Shown piece after piece: positions 55,286 to 62,912 of a stretch of 62,912 bases of DNA. Numbering within the stretch: the first letter of the stretch is position 1; each line of letters opens with the position of its first letter. This DNA comes from Methylotenera_A sp040387515 (GTDB lineage: Bacteria; Pseudomonadota; Gammaproteobacteria; Burkholderiales; Methylophilaceae), in the NCBI GenBank assembly GCA_040387515.1, contig JAZKDP010000010.1:1-62912 (forward strand), given 5' to 3'. A program made the position numbers and the translations under genes. The notes under the pieces are model-generated. The model did not search any database. It worked only from the letters and a program-made list of their open reading frames with translations, and was not told the DNA's origin.

Positions 55286-55657
55286 ATGAAACCCGTTCGT
55301 CGTAAAATCCGCCGCCATTTTGGCTTAACTGCCAAACAAGTGGCTGTGCGTTCAAAAAGGCCGTGGTATTTTCAAGTGCTGTTAGCCGTATTGTTTGTTA
55401 CAGTGGGGTTTGGTTCGGCTTACTGGATATTTCAGGGTGGAGAAAATAAAAGTATTCATCAAAAATATGAACAAATTATTCTGGAAAACAGAGTGCTACA
55501 AACCAAGCTGGTTGGTGCACAACGTGAGCTACAAATAGAGCTGGCAACCAATAATAACCTTGCCAAAGAGCTTGCAACCGTTCAAGATGAGAGCATTAAA
55601 ACTAAAGAAGATTTATTCTTTTACAAAAATATGCTGAACGGTAAAAGATCAAAATAG
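55286..55657 (+). CDS. Single-pass membrane protein with coiled coil, unknown function
   Basis: 123 residues. A basic N-terminus (MKPVRRKIRRHFGLTAKQ) precedes one membrane helix (about 30-48, FQVLLAVLFVTVGFGSAYWIF). The periplasmic remainder, about 55-115, is predicted coiled coil with heptad-like Leu/Ile (ENRVLQTKLVGAQRELQIELATN). I do not know its function. It stands 12 bases after argC and 49 before the bactofilin gene; similar proteins at this position seem common in betaproteobacteria, which suggests a joint envelope or cytoskeletal role. Confidence 0.78.
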   Translation: MKPVRRKIRRHFGLTAKQVAVRSKRPWYFQVLLAVLFVTVGFGSAYWIFQGGENKSIHQKYEQIILENRVLQTKLVGAQRELQIELATNNNLAKELATVQDESIKTKEDLFFYKNMLNGKRSK

Positions 55658-55706
55658 CTATTAGCTAATTTGATGATAAATACGCCTTAAGCTAGCGGGG
55701 AGTTAC

Positions 55707-56090
55707 ATGTTTTTTAAAAAAGCGAATAAAATTGATAATCGTATCGACACACTAGTAGGAGTAGATACACGTATTGAAGGTGACTTGCATTTTAGCGGTG
55801 GTTTGCGTGTAGATGGTGCAATTCGTGGCAATGTAAGTGAGCAAAATGGCGCACCTAGCACTATTATTGTGAGTGAGCATGGCAGTATCGAAGGTGCAGT
55901 GAGTGCAGCAAAAATTGTGCTTAACGGTAAAGTGATCGGCCCAGTAAAAGCTGGCCAGTTTATTGAGCTGCAAACCAAGGCGCGCATTATTGGCGATTTA
56001 TATTATAAATCTCTAGAAATGCACACTGGCGCGGTGATAGAAGGCAAGCTGGTTTATCTAGCCGATGGCGCAGCAGACGAAGTGCTTTAA
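55707..56090 (+). CDS. Bactofilin
   Basis: 127-residue polymer-forming cytoskeletal protein. Repeats rich in Gly/Val/Ile form the right-handed beta-helix: TRIEGDLHFSGGLRVDGAIRGNV, SEHGSIEGAVSAAKIVLNGKVIGPV and LEMHTGAVIEGKL. A short charged N-terminal tail (MFFKKANKIDNRIDT) may target it to the membrane. GGGGAG precedes the ATG. Bactofilins shape cells or localise partners. Confidence 0.92.
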   Translation: MFFKKANKIDNRIDTLVGVDTRIEGDLHFSGGLRVDGAIRGNVSEQNGAPSTIIVSEHGSIEGAVSAAKIVLNGKVIGPVKAGQFIELQTKARIIGDLYYKSLEMHTGAVIEGKLVYLADGAADEVL

Positions 56091-56243
56091 ATTAAATTGT
56101 AATTAAAACTTTAAATAGTTAATCGCTTGTAAAGCTGAACATTAATCCCCAATTATGTTCTATAGTAATTGAATCAATAGTATTAAATGCCGTGGCTTAA
56201 TTTGGTTAAGCAAAGCAGTATTGTGAAGTTTAAGGAGCAAGAT

Positions 56244-56609
56244 ATGAACGCAGTGACCGACTTACCTGATGTAGAAATGCCAACCCCATTGGTATTTACT
56301 GATAATGCTGCCAAAAAAGTCAAAGAATTAATTGAAGAAGAAGGCAGTCCAGATTTGAAGCTGCGCGTATTTGTCAGCGGTGGCGGTTGTTCGGGCTTCC
56401 AATACGGCTTTACGTTTGAAGAAGAAGTAAACGACGATGACACTCAAGTGCAAAAAGACAGCGTTACTTTATTAATCGACCCCATGAGCTTGCAATACTT
56501 AATGGGTGCAGAGATTGATTATCAAGACAGCTTGCAAGGCTCGCAATTTGTGATTCGTAACCCACAAGCGACTTCTACTTGTGGTTGTGGATCATCATTT
56601 TCAGTTTAA
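56244..56609 (+). CDS. erpA: Iron-sulfur cluster insertion protein ErpA
   Basis: A-type iron-sulfur carrier of 121 residues. The cluster cysteines are in SGGGCSGFQYGFTF and the C-terminal TCGCGSSFSV, the three-cysteine pattern of A-type carriers. AAGGAG seven bases before the ATG at 56244 decides the start over an upstream ATG at 56187. ErpA passes clusters to essential enzymes such as those of isoprenoid synthesis. A strong terminator follows. Confidence 0.93.
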   Translation: MNAVTDLPDVEMPTPLVFTDNAAKKVKELIEEEGSPDLKLRVFVSGGGCSGFQYGFTFEEEVNDDDTQVQKDSVTLLIDPMSLQYLMGAEIDYQDSLQGSQFVIRNPQATSTCGCGSSFSV

Positions 56610-56651
56610 TCTTTACTCGTTAGTATTATTTGTTAATGTGTAGTGCTATAT

Positions 56652-56679
56652 AAAAAGCCAAGCGTTTGCTTGGCTTTTT
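56652..56679 (+). terminator. Intrinsic terminator after erpA
   Basis: AAAAAGCCAAGC and GCTTGGCTTTTT pair perfectly over 12 bases around GTTT and end in a T-run. It lies 42 bases after erpA and 21 bases before the next gene, so that gene must use a promoter inside or beyond it. Confidence 0.88.
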
Positions 56680-56700
56680 AGTTTGTAAAAGGTTTGTTCA

Positions 56701-57330
56701 ATGAAAAAATATTATGTGGTGCTGTGCATTTTATTTGCTACGTTAATCGCCGCTTGTAGTGAGAGTACAAAATATGCAGCTATACCCAAAGACGCAACGG
56801 TGCTTATTTTGGGTGATAGTTTGAGTTATGGGACTGGCGCTATGGATGGTGAGGATTACCCAACCTTATTAGCTAAAACAACTGGTTGGAAAATTGTTAA
56901 CAAAGGCATTCCGGGCGATACATCAGCGGGTGGTTTAGAACGTTTGCCTGACTTATTAACAGAGTATCAGCCACAATTATTAATTGTTGAGCTAGGCGGT
57001 AACGACTTTCTACAGCAAGTACCGCAAAGCCAAACAAAAGCTAATTTAGAAGCTATTTTGTCTTTAGCCAAAGCACAAAACATTAAAACAATTTTGCTGG
57101 CTATTCCAGAATTTAATGCCTTAAGAGCCGCGGTGGGAAATTTAGCTGACCATCCCATGTATGAAAAACTGGCCAAAGAAACAGCTACACTATTGATTAC
57201 CGATGTATTTTCAGATGTGTTATCAGATAAGGCATTAAAAGCCGATCAAATACATCCAAATGCGGCTGGTTACTCAAAAGTGAATGAAAAAATATACAAA
57301 GCATTAAAAGAATCGGGCTTTGCGAGCTAA
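56701..57330 (+). CDS. GDSL-family esterase, predicted lipoprotein
   Basis: 209-residue SGNH hydrolase related to TesA/arylesterase. The signal peptide ends in a lipobox (LIAAC), predicting a lipid-anchored periplasmic protein. The catalytic Ser is in LILGDSLSYGTG (block I), with Gly in NKGIPGDTS (II), Asn in VELGGNDFLQQ (III) and the Asp-His pair in DQIHPNAAGY (V). All catalytic blocks are present. Its substrate is unknown. Confidence 0.9.
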   Translation: MKKYYVVLCILFATLIAACSESTKYAAIPKDATVLILGDSLSYGTGAMDGEDYPTLLAKTTGWKIVNKGIPGDTSAGGLERLPDLLTEYQPQLLIVELGGNDFLQQVPQSQTKANLEAILSLAKAQNIKTILLAIPEFNALRAAVGNLADHPMYEKLAKETATLLITDVFSDVLSDKALKADQIHPNAAGYSKVNEKIYKALKESGFAS

Positions 57331-57403
57331 TTAAGTTATTTTTTTAAAGTATAACGGTGTTGCTTTGAGTGTAATTAACAAGGCTTTAGTGGCTTTTTAA
57401 GAG

Positions 57404-58708
57404 TTAGCGCTTCTCAATTGGCACAAACTCACGTCTAACTTCACCTGTATACAGCTGTCTAGGGCGACCAATTTTGTGTTCAGGATCGGCATTCATTTCG
57501 CTCCATTGCGCTACCCAGCCAGCAGTGCGGGCTAGTGCGAAGATGGCAGTGAACATGCTGTTTGGAATACCCATTGCGCGCATGACGATACCGCTATAAA
57601 AATCGACGTTTGGATACAGTTGGCGTGAGACAAAATATTCGTCTTCCAGTGCAATTTTTTCTAGTTCCATTGCCAGTTTAAATAAAGGGTCATCTTGCAG
57701 GCCAAGCTCTTCTAAAACTTCGTGACAAGTGTCGCGCATAATCGCGGCGCGTGGATCCATATTGCGATAAACCCTGTGTCCAAAACCCATTAGTCGGAAA
57801 GTATCGGATTTATCTTTGGCGCGCTGAATAAATTCGCCAATACGCGATACATCGCCCATTTCTTCCAGCATTTTTAATGTAGCTTCGTTTGCGCCGCCGT
57901 GTGCGGGCCCCCATAATGAGGCAATACCTGCAGATATGCTGGCAAAAGGATTTGCACCGCTTGAGCCAACAAGTCTAACGGTAGAAGTAGAAGCATTTTG
58001 CTCATGGTCGGCATGCAGGATTAAAATTTTCTCAAACGCTTTTGCTAGCACAGGGTTGGGCGTATATTCCTCGCACGGCGTGGCAAACATCATATGCATA
58101 AAGTTTTCGGCATAATTTAGCTTGTTTTGCGGTTGCATAAACGGCTGGCCAAGGTTGTATTTATAGCTCCAGGCGGCAATAGTGGGCATTTTGGCTAGCA
58201 GCCTAAAAGCAGAAGTTTCGCGGTGCTCAGGGTTGTACACGTCCATTGAATCAAAATAGAACGCCGACATGCTGCCCACCACACCTATCATGACCGCCAT
58301 GGGGTGCGCATCGCGCCGAAAGCCGCGGAATATATTGCTGAGTTGATCGTGTAACATGGTGTGGCCAGTAATGCGGCCAGTAAATTTGGCTTTTTGCTTG
58401 GCGTTTGGCAACTCACCATTCATCAGCAAATACGAGACTTCTAAAAAGTCGCAATGCTCGGCCAGTTGTTCAATCGGGTAGCCACGATGTAGCAGCAAGC
58501 CTTTTTCGCCATCAATATAGGTAATATTAGATTGGCAGGCGGCAGTCGACATAAAGCCTGGGTCGTAAGTAAACACACCGTGTTTACCAAGGCTGCGGAT
58601 ATCAATTACGTCATTACCCAAGTTGCCAGAAAGTACTGGTAAATCGATGGGAGCTGCGCCGTTGTCAAAGGTGATGGTGGCTTTGGTTGGTTTTGTGGTC
58701 ATAATCAA
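57404..58708 (-). CDS. gltA: Citrate synthase
   Basis: First enzyme of the citric acid cycle, of the long hexameric type I found in Gram-negative bacteria (434 residues). Key residues are in DHEQNASTSTVRLVGSSGANP, GPAHGGANEATLKML (catalytic His) and FGHRVYRNMDPRA, with the C-terminal RPRQLYTGEVRREFVP. It is convergent with the GDSL gene. In a methylotroph it would serve mainly biosynthesis. Confidence 0.97.
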   Translation of the reverse strand: MIMTTKPTKATITFDNGAAPIDLPVLSGNLGNDVIDIRSLGKHGVFTYDPGFMSTAACQSNITYIDGEKGLLLHRGYPIEQLAEHCDFLEVSYLLMNGELPNAKQKAKFTGRITGHTMLHDQLSNIFRGFRRDAHPMAVMIGVVGSMSAFYFDSMDVYNPEHRETSAFRLLAKMPTIAAWSYKYNLGQPFMQPQNKLNYAENFMHMMFATPCEEYTPNPVLAKAFEKILILHADHEQNASTSTVRLVGSSGANPFASISAGIASLWGPAHGGANEATLKMLEEMGDVSRIGEFIQRAKDKSDTFRLMGFGHRVYRNMDPRAAIMRDTCHEVLEELGLQDDPLFKLAMELEKIALEDEYFVSRQLYPNVDFYSGIVMRAMGIPNSMFTAIFALARTAGWVAQWSEMNADPEHKIGRPRQLYTGEVRREFVPIEKR

Positions 58709-58766
58709 TCTTTATTAGGCGTTTGGTTTATTTAATCAAGCAACAATAATACCAAAGGTGTAAAGC

Positions 58767-59915
58767 TTAGGCAGAATAAATTGCACCCAGCACCCGCAAA
58801 CCTTTTGCTCCTGTGACGGCGGGTAGGTTGCTGGGTTTGTGGGCTATTGTTTGTTTAGCAAGCCAGGCAAAGGCAGCGGCTTCGACCCAATCCACGCCTA
58901 CACCTAATTCTGCCGTAGTTGCTAGTACAGCCGAGGGTTGTGAATTGCCTAGCATGGTTCTTAAATGTTGAATGAGCAGTGTGTTGTGAGCACCGCCACC
59001 GCATAAATAAACAGCATCAACTTCGCCACAATATTGGGCAAGTGCATCATGAATGGTGTGTGCGGTAAGCACAACTAATGTGTGTGCAATATCTTGGGGT
59101 CGGTAATCAGTATTCTTTAAATATTGCATCAACCAGGTATTGTTAAACAAATCGCGCCCAGTACTTTTGGGTGGTGGTAATGCAAAGAAAGGTTCAGCCA
59201 GCATTTGTAGTAATAATGGCTGAATGACTTCGCCCGAAGCTGCCCATGCACCATTTGCGTCGTAATCTATGTTCAAATGTTGTTTTATCCATGCATCCAG
59301 CAGCATATTGCCAGGGCCAGAATCAAAGCCCAAAATTTTTCCAGAGTTTAGGTCAGCACTATTTTCTGCTCGGTGAGTAGTTTTTGCCAGGTAGGTAATA
59401 TTGGCAATGCCACCTATGTTAATCAGTGCGCGATTACTTTGTTTAGCACCAAATACCGCTTGATGAAAAGCAGGCACTAATGGCGCGCCTTGACCACCAG
59501 CTGCAATGTCACGACTTCTAAAATCAGATACCACCGTGATGTTGCACAGTTCTGCCAGTAATGCCGCATTACCAATTTGCAAAGTAAATCCGAGCTCTGG
59601 TTTATGGCGGATAGTTTGGCCGTGACAGCCGATTGCAGTGACTTGATTTGCCTGTAAGTTTTGCTTTGTTAGTAAAGCGTTAACAGCCGCTGCATATAAA
59701 ATTGCGAGTTTATTTGCCATTAAAGCCGTTGTTTCTAATTCGTTGTCTGCGGCAGTATGTAGCTGTAATAATTGGATTTTTAATGCTTGCGGATACGCTA
59801 AAAAATGCGTTGCAACAACTTGGCATTCGTCATCATTTAGATCGCAAAGCGCAACGTCAACGCCGTCTAAACTGGTGCCAGACATAATGCCAATAAATAA
59901 TTGCGCTTTAACCAT
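58767..59915 (-). CDS. anmK: Anhydro-N-acetylmuramic acid kinase
   Basis: Recycles peptidoglycan by phosphorylating and opening anhydro-N-acetylmuramic acid. The 382-residue protein has FIGIMSGTSLDGVDVALCD, GCHGQTIRH, NIGGIANITYL, GFDSGPGNMLLDAW and VYLCGGGAHN. It starts two bases after the M23 peptidase gene, so both belong to one cell-wall operon. Confidence 0.94.
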   Translation of the reverse strand: MVKAQLFIGIMSGTSLDGVDVALCDLNDDECQVVATHFLAYPQALKIQLLQLHTAADNELETTALMANKLAILYAAAVNALLTKQNLQANQVTAIGCHGQTIRHKPELGFTLQIGNAALLAELCNITVVSDFRSRDIAAGGQGAPLVPAFHQAVFGAKQSNRALINIGGIANITYLAKTTHRAENSADLNSGKILGFDSGPGNMLLDAWIKQHLNIDYDANGAWAASGEVIQPLLLQMLAEPFFALPPPKSTGRDLFNNTWLMQYLKNTDYRPQDIAHTLVVLTAHTIHDALAQYCGEVDAVYLCGGGAHNTLLIQHLRTMLGNSQPSAVLATTAELGVGVDWVEAAAFAWLAKQTIAHKPSNLPAVTGAKGLRVLGAIYSA

Positions 59916-59917
59916 GC

Positions 59918-61264
59918 TTAATCCGTACTGGCTATTTGTCGACGGTTTAGCATCTCAATTTGTGCCATCAAATTTAAACTTTGTTGATCGAATGCTTTTT
60001 TATACTGACCATCTATCGGTACGCTCATCGGCAGCGCTACAGTCATTGGGTCGCGGTGTATTTTATTCACCAGGAATTCGTAATGCAGATGCGGACCAGT
60101 AGCTAAACCCGTCATGCCCACAAAGCCAATAATATCACCTTGCGATACACGCATGCCTCTACGTAAACCCGCCGCAAAGCGTGATAAGTGCCCGTAAACT
60201 GTGCTAACACCGTTCTCATGTTTAAGTGCAATCACATTGCCATAACCGCCTTTGCGTCCGACAAAATCGACTATGCCATTGCCAGAAGCTTTGATGCGTG
60301 TGCCAGATGGCGCAGCCATATCGACGCCTTTGTGCGCTTTAATACGATTTAAAATAGGGTGAAAACGTCCACTGCTGAACGATGAGCTGATGCGCGTAAA
60401 TTCAAGCGGTGAGCGTAAAAAGGATTTATGTAAGCTTTTGCCTTCTGGCGTGTAGTAAGCAAACTTACCTGCGGCATCACCAAAATGAATCGCTTGGTAT
60501 TTTTTGCCTTTATTCACAAACTCTACGGCTAGCACGTTGCCAATTTTCATCATTTCGCCAGCGTTATAAAAAGCCTCATACACCACATTGAAATAGTCAC
60601 CAGGCCTTAAATCATTATAAAAATCAATATCACTGGAAAATATATCAGCGATTTGTAAGGCAATCTGGTCGGGTATGCCAGCGTCATCTGTCGCGCCGAA
60701 TAGCGAATTAACAATAAAAGCTGATTTTAAAACTTGGTGATTCTGTAGAATTAACTTTTGAGTGGCTACTTGATAACCAGTGGGCGTTAAGCCAGCCACT
60801 AAAATCGTTTCATGATCTATTTCATATTCTAAATGCAGCAGTTTGCCGTCCAAATTGGTTTTAATTTCCAATGAGTGTCCGGGAATTAACCGCGTGTTCA
60901 TCGCGCGCGTATCCGGTGAAAGTGTCAAAAATTTTATGGCATCTTCATCGCGTATCGACATGCGTTTAAATAAGCTATCTAACGTATCATCGCGCCGCAC
61001 TTGGTCGATTTGCCAGAATTCTTCATTGCGATCTACATTATGTACGGCTAGCGGTAGAGTGACATCTTCAATCACTGTTTCAGATTTAACGTAGCGTGGC
61101 TGGTTAGGCGATGCTGTACCAAAAGCCGCGATGACGGCAAAAAAAGGTAGTAATAATATGAGTGTGGCCCAGCGTAATTTTATTTTACGCAAACCCTGTA
61201 ATAGGTTTTGCGTTAAAATAGCAGGCTTAAATTTCTGCTTGTTTCTGTTAAAAAATTGCGACAT
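59918..61264 (-). CDS. M23-family peptidoglycan endopeptidase
   Basis: 448-residue membrane-anchored metallopeptidase like MepM. An N-terminal membrane helix (about 35-50) precedes a LysM-like/OapA region (DDTLDSLFKRMSIRDEDAIKFL). The LytM domain has zinc ligands in AHKGVDMAAPSGTRI and GPHLHYEF, with GHLSRF. It should cut peptide cross-links to allow wall growth. It pairs with anmK. Confidence 0.92.
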   Translation of the reverse strand: MSQFFNRNKQKFKPAILTQNLLQGLRKIKLRWATLILLLPFFAVIAAFGTASPNQPRYVKSETVIEDVTLPLAVHNVDRNEEFWQIDQVRRDDTLDSLFKRMSIRDEDAIKFLTLSPDTRAMNTRLIPGHSLEIKTNLDGKLLHLEYEIDHETILVAGLTPTGYQVATQKLILQNHQVLKSAFIVNSLFGATDDAGIPDQIALQIADIFSSDIDFYNDLRPGDYFNVVYEAFYNAGEMMKIGNVLAVEFVNKGKKYQAIHFGDAAGKFAYYTPEGKSLHKSFLRSPLEFTRISSSFSSGRFHPILNRIKAHKGVDMAAPSGTRIKASGNGIVDFVGRKGGYGNVIALKHENGVSTVYGHLSRFAAGLRRGMRVSQGDIIGFVGMTGLATGPHLHYEFLVNKIHRDPMTVALPMSVPIDGQYKKAFDQQSLNLMAQIEMLNRRQIASTD

Positions 61265-61403
61265 AAAAAGTAACTAAAACTGCTTAAAAGCTTGAATAGC
61301 AAAGCCTCTTGCGTGGAATGGAAAAAGCATAGTAACAGAATTTTTCTTGTAATAAAAAGTAACAATTTGTAGGACAGCCACCTTTTAACCATTAGGAAAA
61401 GCC

Positions 61404-62603
61404 GTGAATACCGATATAAATCAATCATTAGCCATTATCAAACGCGGCTGTGAAGAGTTGCTCATTGAGCAAGAGCTGGTCGAAAAGTTAAAAAAAGGCG
61501 TGCCGTTACGCATTAAGGCTGGCTTTGATCCAACCGCACCAGATTTGCATCTTGGACATACCGTATTAATCAATAAATTACGCCATTTTCAAGATTTGGG
61601 CCATCAGATATTGTTTTTGATTGGCGATTTCACTGGCATGATTGGCGATCCAACAGGCAAAAGCACAACGCGCCCGCCACTCACATACTCGCAAGTGGAG
61701 GAAAATGCTAAGTCCTATGCTGAGCAAGTGTTCAAGATTTTAGATAAGGATAAAACCGAGATTGTTTTTAACTCCAGGTGGCTAAATGAATTGCGTGCGG
61801 TTGATATGATAAGGCTAGCAGCTAGCCATACTGTCGCACAGATGTTGGAACGTGACGATTTTTCAAAAAGATATAAAAATAATCAGCCGATTGCATTACA
61901 TGAATTTATGTATCCATTATTGCAAGGTTTTGATTCTGTCAAACTCAATGCGGATGTTGAATTGGGTGGTACAGACCAGAAATTCAACTTATTAATGGGG
62001 CGCGAGCTACAGAAACAGTACGGTTATTCGCCACAGTGTGTTTTAACAATGCCTCTTTTAGAGGGTTTGGATGGCATCAATAAAATGTCCAAATCGCTCA
62101 ATAACTACATTGGCATTAACGAACCGCCGGAAATTATCTTTGCCAAACTGATGTCGATTAGCGATGTATTAATGTGGCGTTATATAGAGTTGCTATCATT
62201 TGAATCATTAGAAACGGTTCAGCAATGGAAGGCGGCGGTAGCAGCAGGGGAAAACCCGCGTAATATTAAAGTGAGATTCGCGCAGGAAATTGTGGCGCGC
62301 TTTCATAGCCAGGCCGATGCTGAAAAAGCACTGAATGACTTTCAAACACGCGCTAAAGGTGGTGTGCCAGATGAAGTGCCAGAAGCAACAGTGAATATTG
62401 ATGGTGCAAGTATCGGTATTGCGCAGTTACTGAAACTTGCTGGCTTGGTAGAAAGCACATCCGAAGCGAATCGTGCAATTGATCAGGGTGGTGTAAAGCT
62501 GGATAGTGAAAAAGTGTTAGATAAAAATTTGCAAATCAATAAGGGTGTTTCTGTTATTGCGCAAGTGGGCAAACGCAAATTTGCTAAGATTAATTTAGTT
62601 TAA
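61404..62603 (+). CDS. tyrS: Tyrosyl-tRNA synthetase
   Basis: Class-I synthetase of 399 residues. The HIGH-like motif is in PTAPDLHLGHTVLI and the KMSKS motif in GINKMSKSLNN. A C-terminal S4-type RNA-binding segment starts GIAQLLKLAGLVESTSEANRAIDQGGVKLD. GTG start behind AGGA. It is followed by the promoter region of a probable rRNA operon. Confidence 0.96.
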   Translation: MNTDINQSLAIIKRGCEELLIEQELVEKLKKGVPLRIKAGFDPTAPDLHLGHTVLINKLRHFQDLGHQILFLIGDFTGMIGDPTGKSTTRPPLTYSQVEENAKSYAEQVFKILDKDKTEIVFNSRWLNELRAVDMIRLAASHTVAQMLERDDFSKRYKNNQPIALHEFMYPLLQGFDSVKLNADVELGGTDQKFNLLMGRELQKQYGYSPQCVLTMPLLEGLDGINKMSKSLNNYIGINEPPEIIFAKLMSISDVLMWRYIELLSFESLETVQQWKAAVAAGENPRNIKVRFAQEIVARFHSQADAEKALNDFQTRAKGGVPDEVPEATVNIDGASIGIAQLLKLAGLVESTSEANRAIDQGGVKLDSEKVLDKNLQINKGVSVIAQVGKRKFAKINLV

Positions 62604-62666
62604 TTGGCGGTATTGATCGATATTTTTATTTGATTGTAACAATTTTGTAACTTCGTGAAATAGGGC

Positions 62667-62694
62667 TTGACCAAAGTTTTAGCCTCTGTAGAAT
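62667..62694 (+). promoter_or_regulatory. Probable rRNA operon promoter P1
   Basis: TTGACC and TAGAAT lie 16 bases apart, followed by GCGCACC, a GC-rich discriminator like those of growth-rate-controlled stable RNA promoters. The AT-rich stretch upstream (62604-62660) could act as an UP element. Confidence 0.7.
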
Positions 62695-62790
62695 GCGCAC
62701 CTCGTTACAGACAACCGTTAACGAAAAGTAGCAAAAAAGACGCAGTAAATTACATCGTTGATATTAATTAGAAGTCTTTAAAAATTAGTG

Positions 62791-62818
62791 TTGACGCCGC
62801 TTAAATGCTCTGTATAAT
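62791..62818 (+). promoter_or_regulatory. Probable rRNA operon promoter P2
   Basis: TTGACG and a perfect TATAAT lie 16 bases apart, followed by the same GCGCACC discriminator as in P1, exactly 124 bases downstream of it. The -10 box is stronger than in P1. Confidence 0.75.
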
Positions 62819-62912
62819 GCGCACCTCGTTACAGAAAATCGTTAACGAAAAGTAACAAAAAAGCTGCATCAACTTAACCGTTAATATTAATTAGAAGTCT
62901 TTCGAAATTAGT

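Larger units (their letters stand above)
62667..62912 (+). repeat. Tandem 124-bp promoter-leader repeat, rRNA operon leader
   Basis: Unit 1 (62667-62790) and unit 2 (62791 to the window end) match over almost their whole length. Each has a promoter, the shared block GCGCACCTCGTTACAG, CGTTAACGAAAAGTA, and ends with AGAAGTCTTT...AATTAGT, which resembles a boxA antitermination site. The 16S gene is expected just past the window; none of it is visible. Confidence 0.75.

Noticed and set aside
57360..57410. AAGGCTTT...GGCTTTTT near the gltA stop as a terminator
   Set aside because: The two halves are direct, not inverted, repeats and cannot form a stem.

Overview
The window comes from a moderately AT-rich betaproteobacterium. 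Several gene neighbourhoods are typical of that class: argH/algZ-algR-hemC-hemD, rph-rdgB-hemW, the PP2C/kinase pair beside yicC, aroQ-accB-accC-prmA, gmk-rpoZ-spoT-recG-ubiC-ubiA, and rplM-rpsI-argC-bactofilin-erpA. The family Methylophilaceae (Methylotenera-like) fits best. That placement is inferred from gene order and sequence feel, not from a search.

Region 1 (1-15.0 kb, + strand) is a nitrogen-acquisition block. It holds a urea ABC transporter (urtA-E, with urtA cut by the window edge), a complete nickel urease operon (ureD-A-B-C-E-F-G) and a HupE/UreJ nickel permease. These are followed by a very large chimeric protein, an NCS1-type transporter fused through a Cys-rich linker to a hybrid histidine kinase, and its LuxR-type response regulator. 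A 141-bp terminal-inverted-repeat element (MITE-like) sits between ureF and ureG, and its target duplication overlaps the ureG start codon.

Region 2 (15.0-38.7 kb) is mostly housekeeping. It has a rubredoxin and a possible 31-residue membrane protein opposite oxyR, an aroQ-accB-accC-prmA operon, dsbD/tlpA, a ferredoxin-reductase, hemC/hemD, the algZ/algR two-component system, argH, a FimV-like protein, hemW/rdgB/rph, a PP2C phosphatase with a Ser/Thr kinase, and yicC.

Region 3 (38.7-44.3 kb) is the most interesting part. It is a compact five-gene operon: circularly permuted ATP-grasp, alpha-E, transglutaminase, a two-part VOC/HPPD-like protein, and the proteasome-like peptidase Anbu. Upstream lies a well-formed sigma-54 promoter preceded by two NtrC-like sites 42 bp apart. 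This suggests a peptide-making/peptide-cleaving system switched on by nitrogen limitation, with an unexpected putative metal-dependent VOC member. The operon runs without a visible terminator into gmk, rpoZ and spoT.

Region 4 (44.3-62.9 kb) carries gmk-rpoZ-spoT-recG-ubiC-ubiA, a FimV homologue with a consensus sigma-54 promoter, rplM-rpsI behind a strong sigma-70 promoter, argC, a coiled-coil membrane protein, a bactofilin, erpA, a GDSL lipoprotein, gltA, anmK, an M23 peptidase and tyrS. The last 250 bases are a tandem 124-bp repeat of a strong promoter plus a boxA-like leader, as expected just upstream of a ribosomal RNA operon whose genes lie beyond the window. I saw no tRNA genes, CRISPR arrays, complete insertion sequences or prophage genes.
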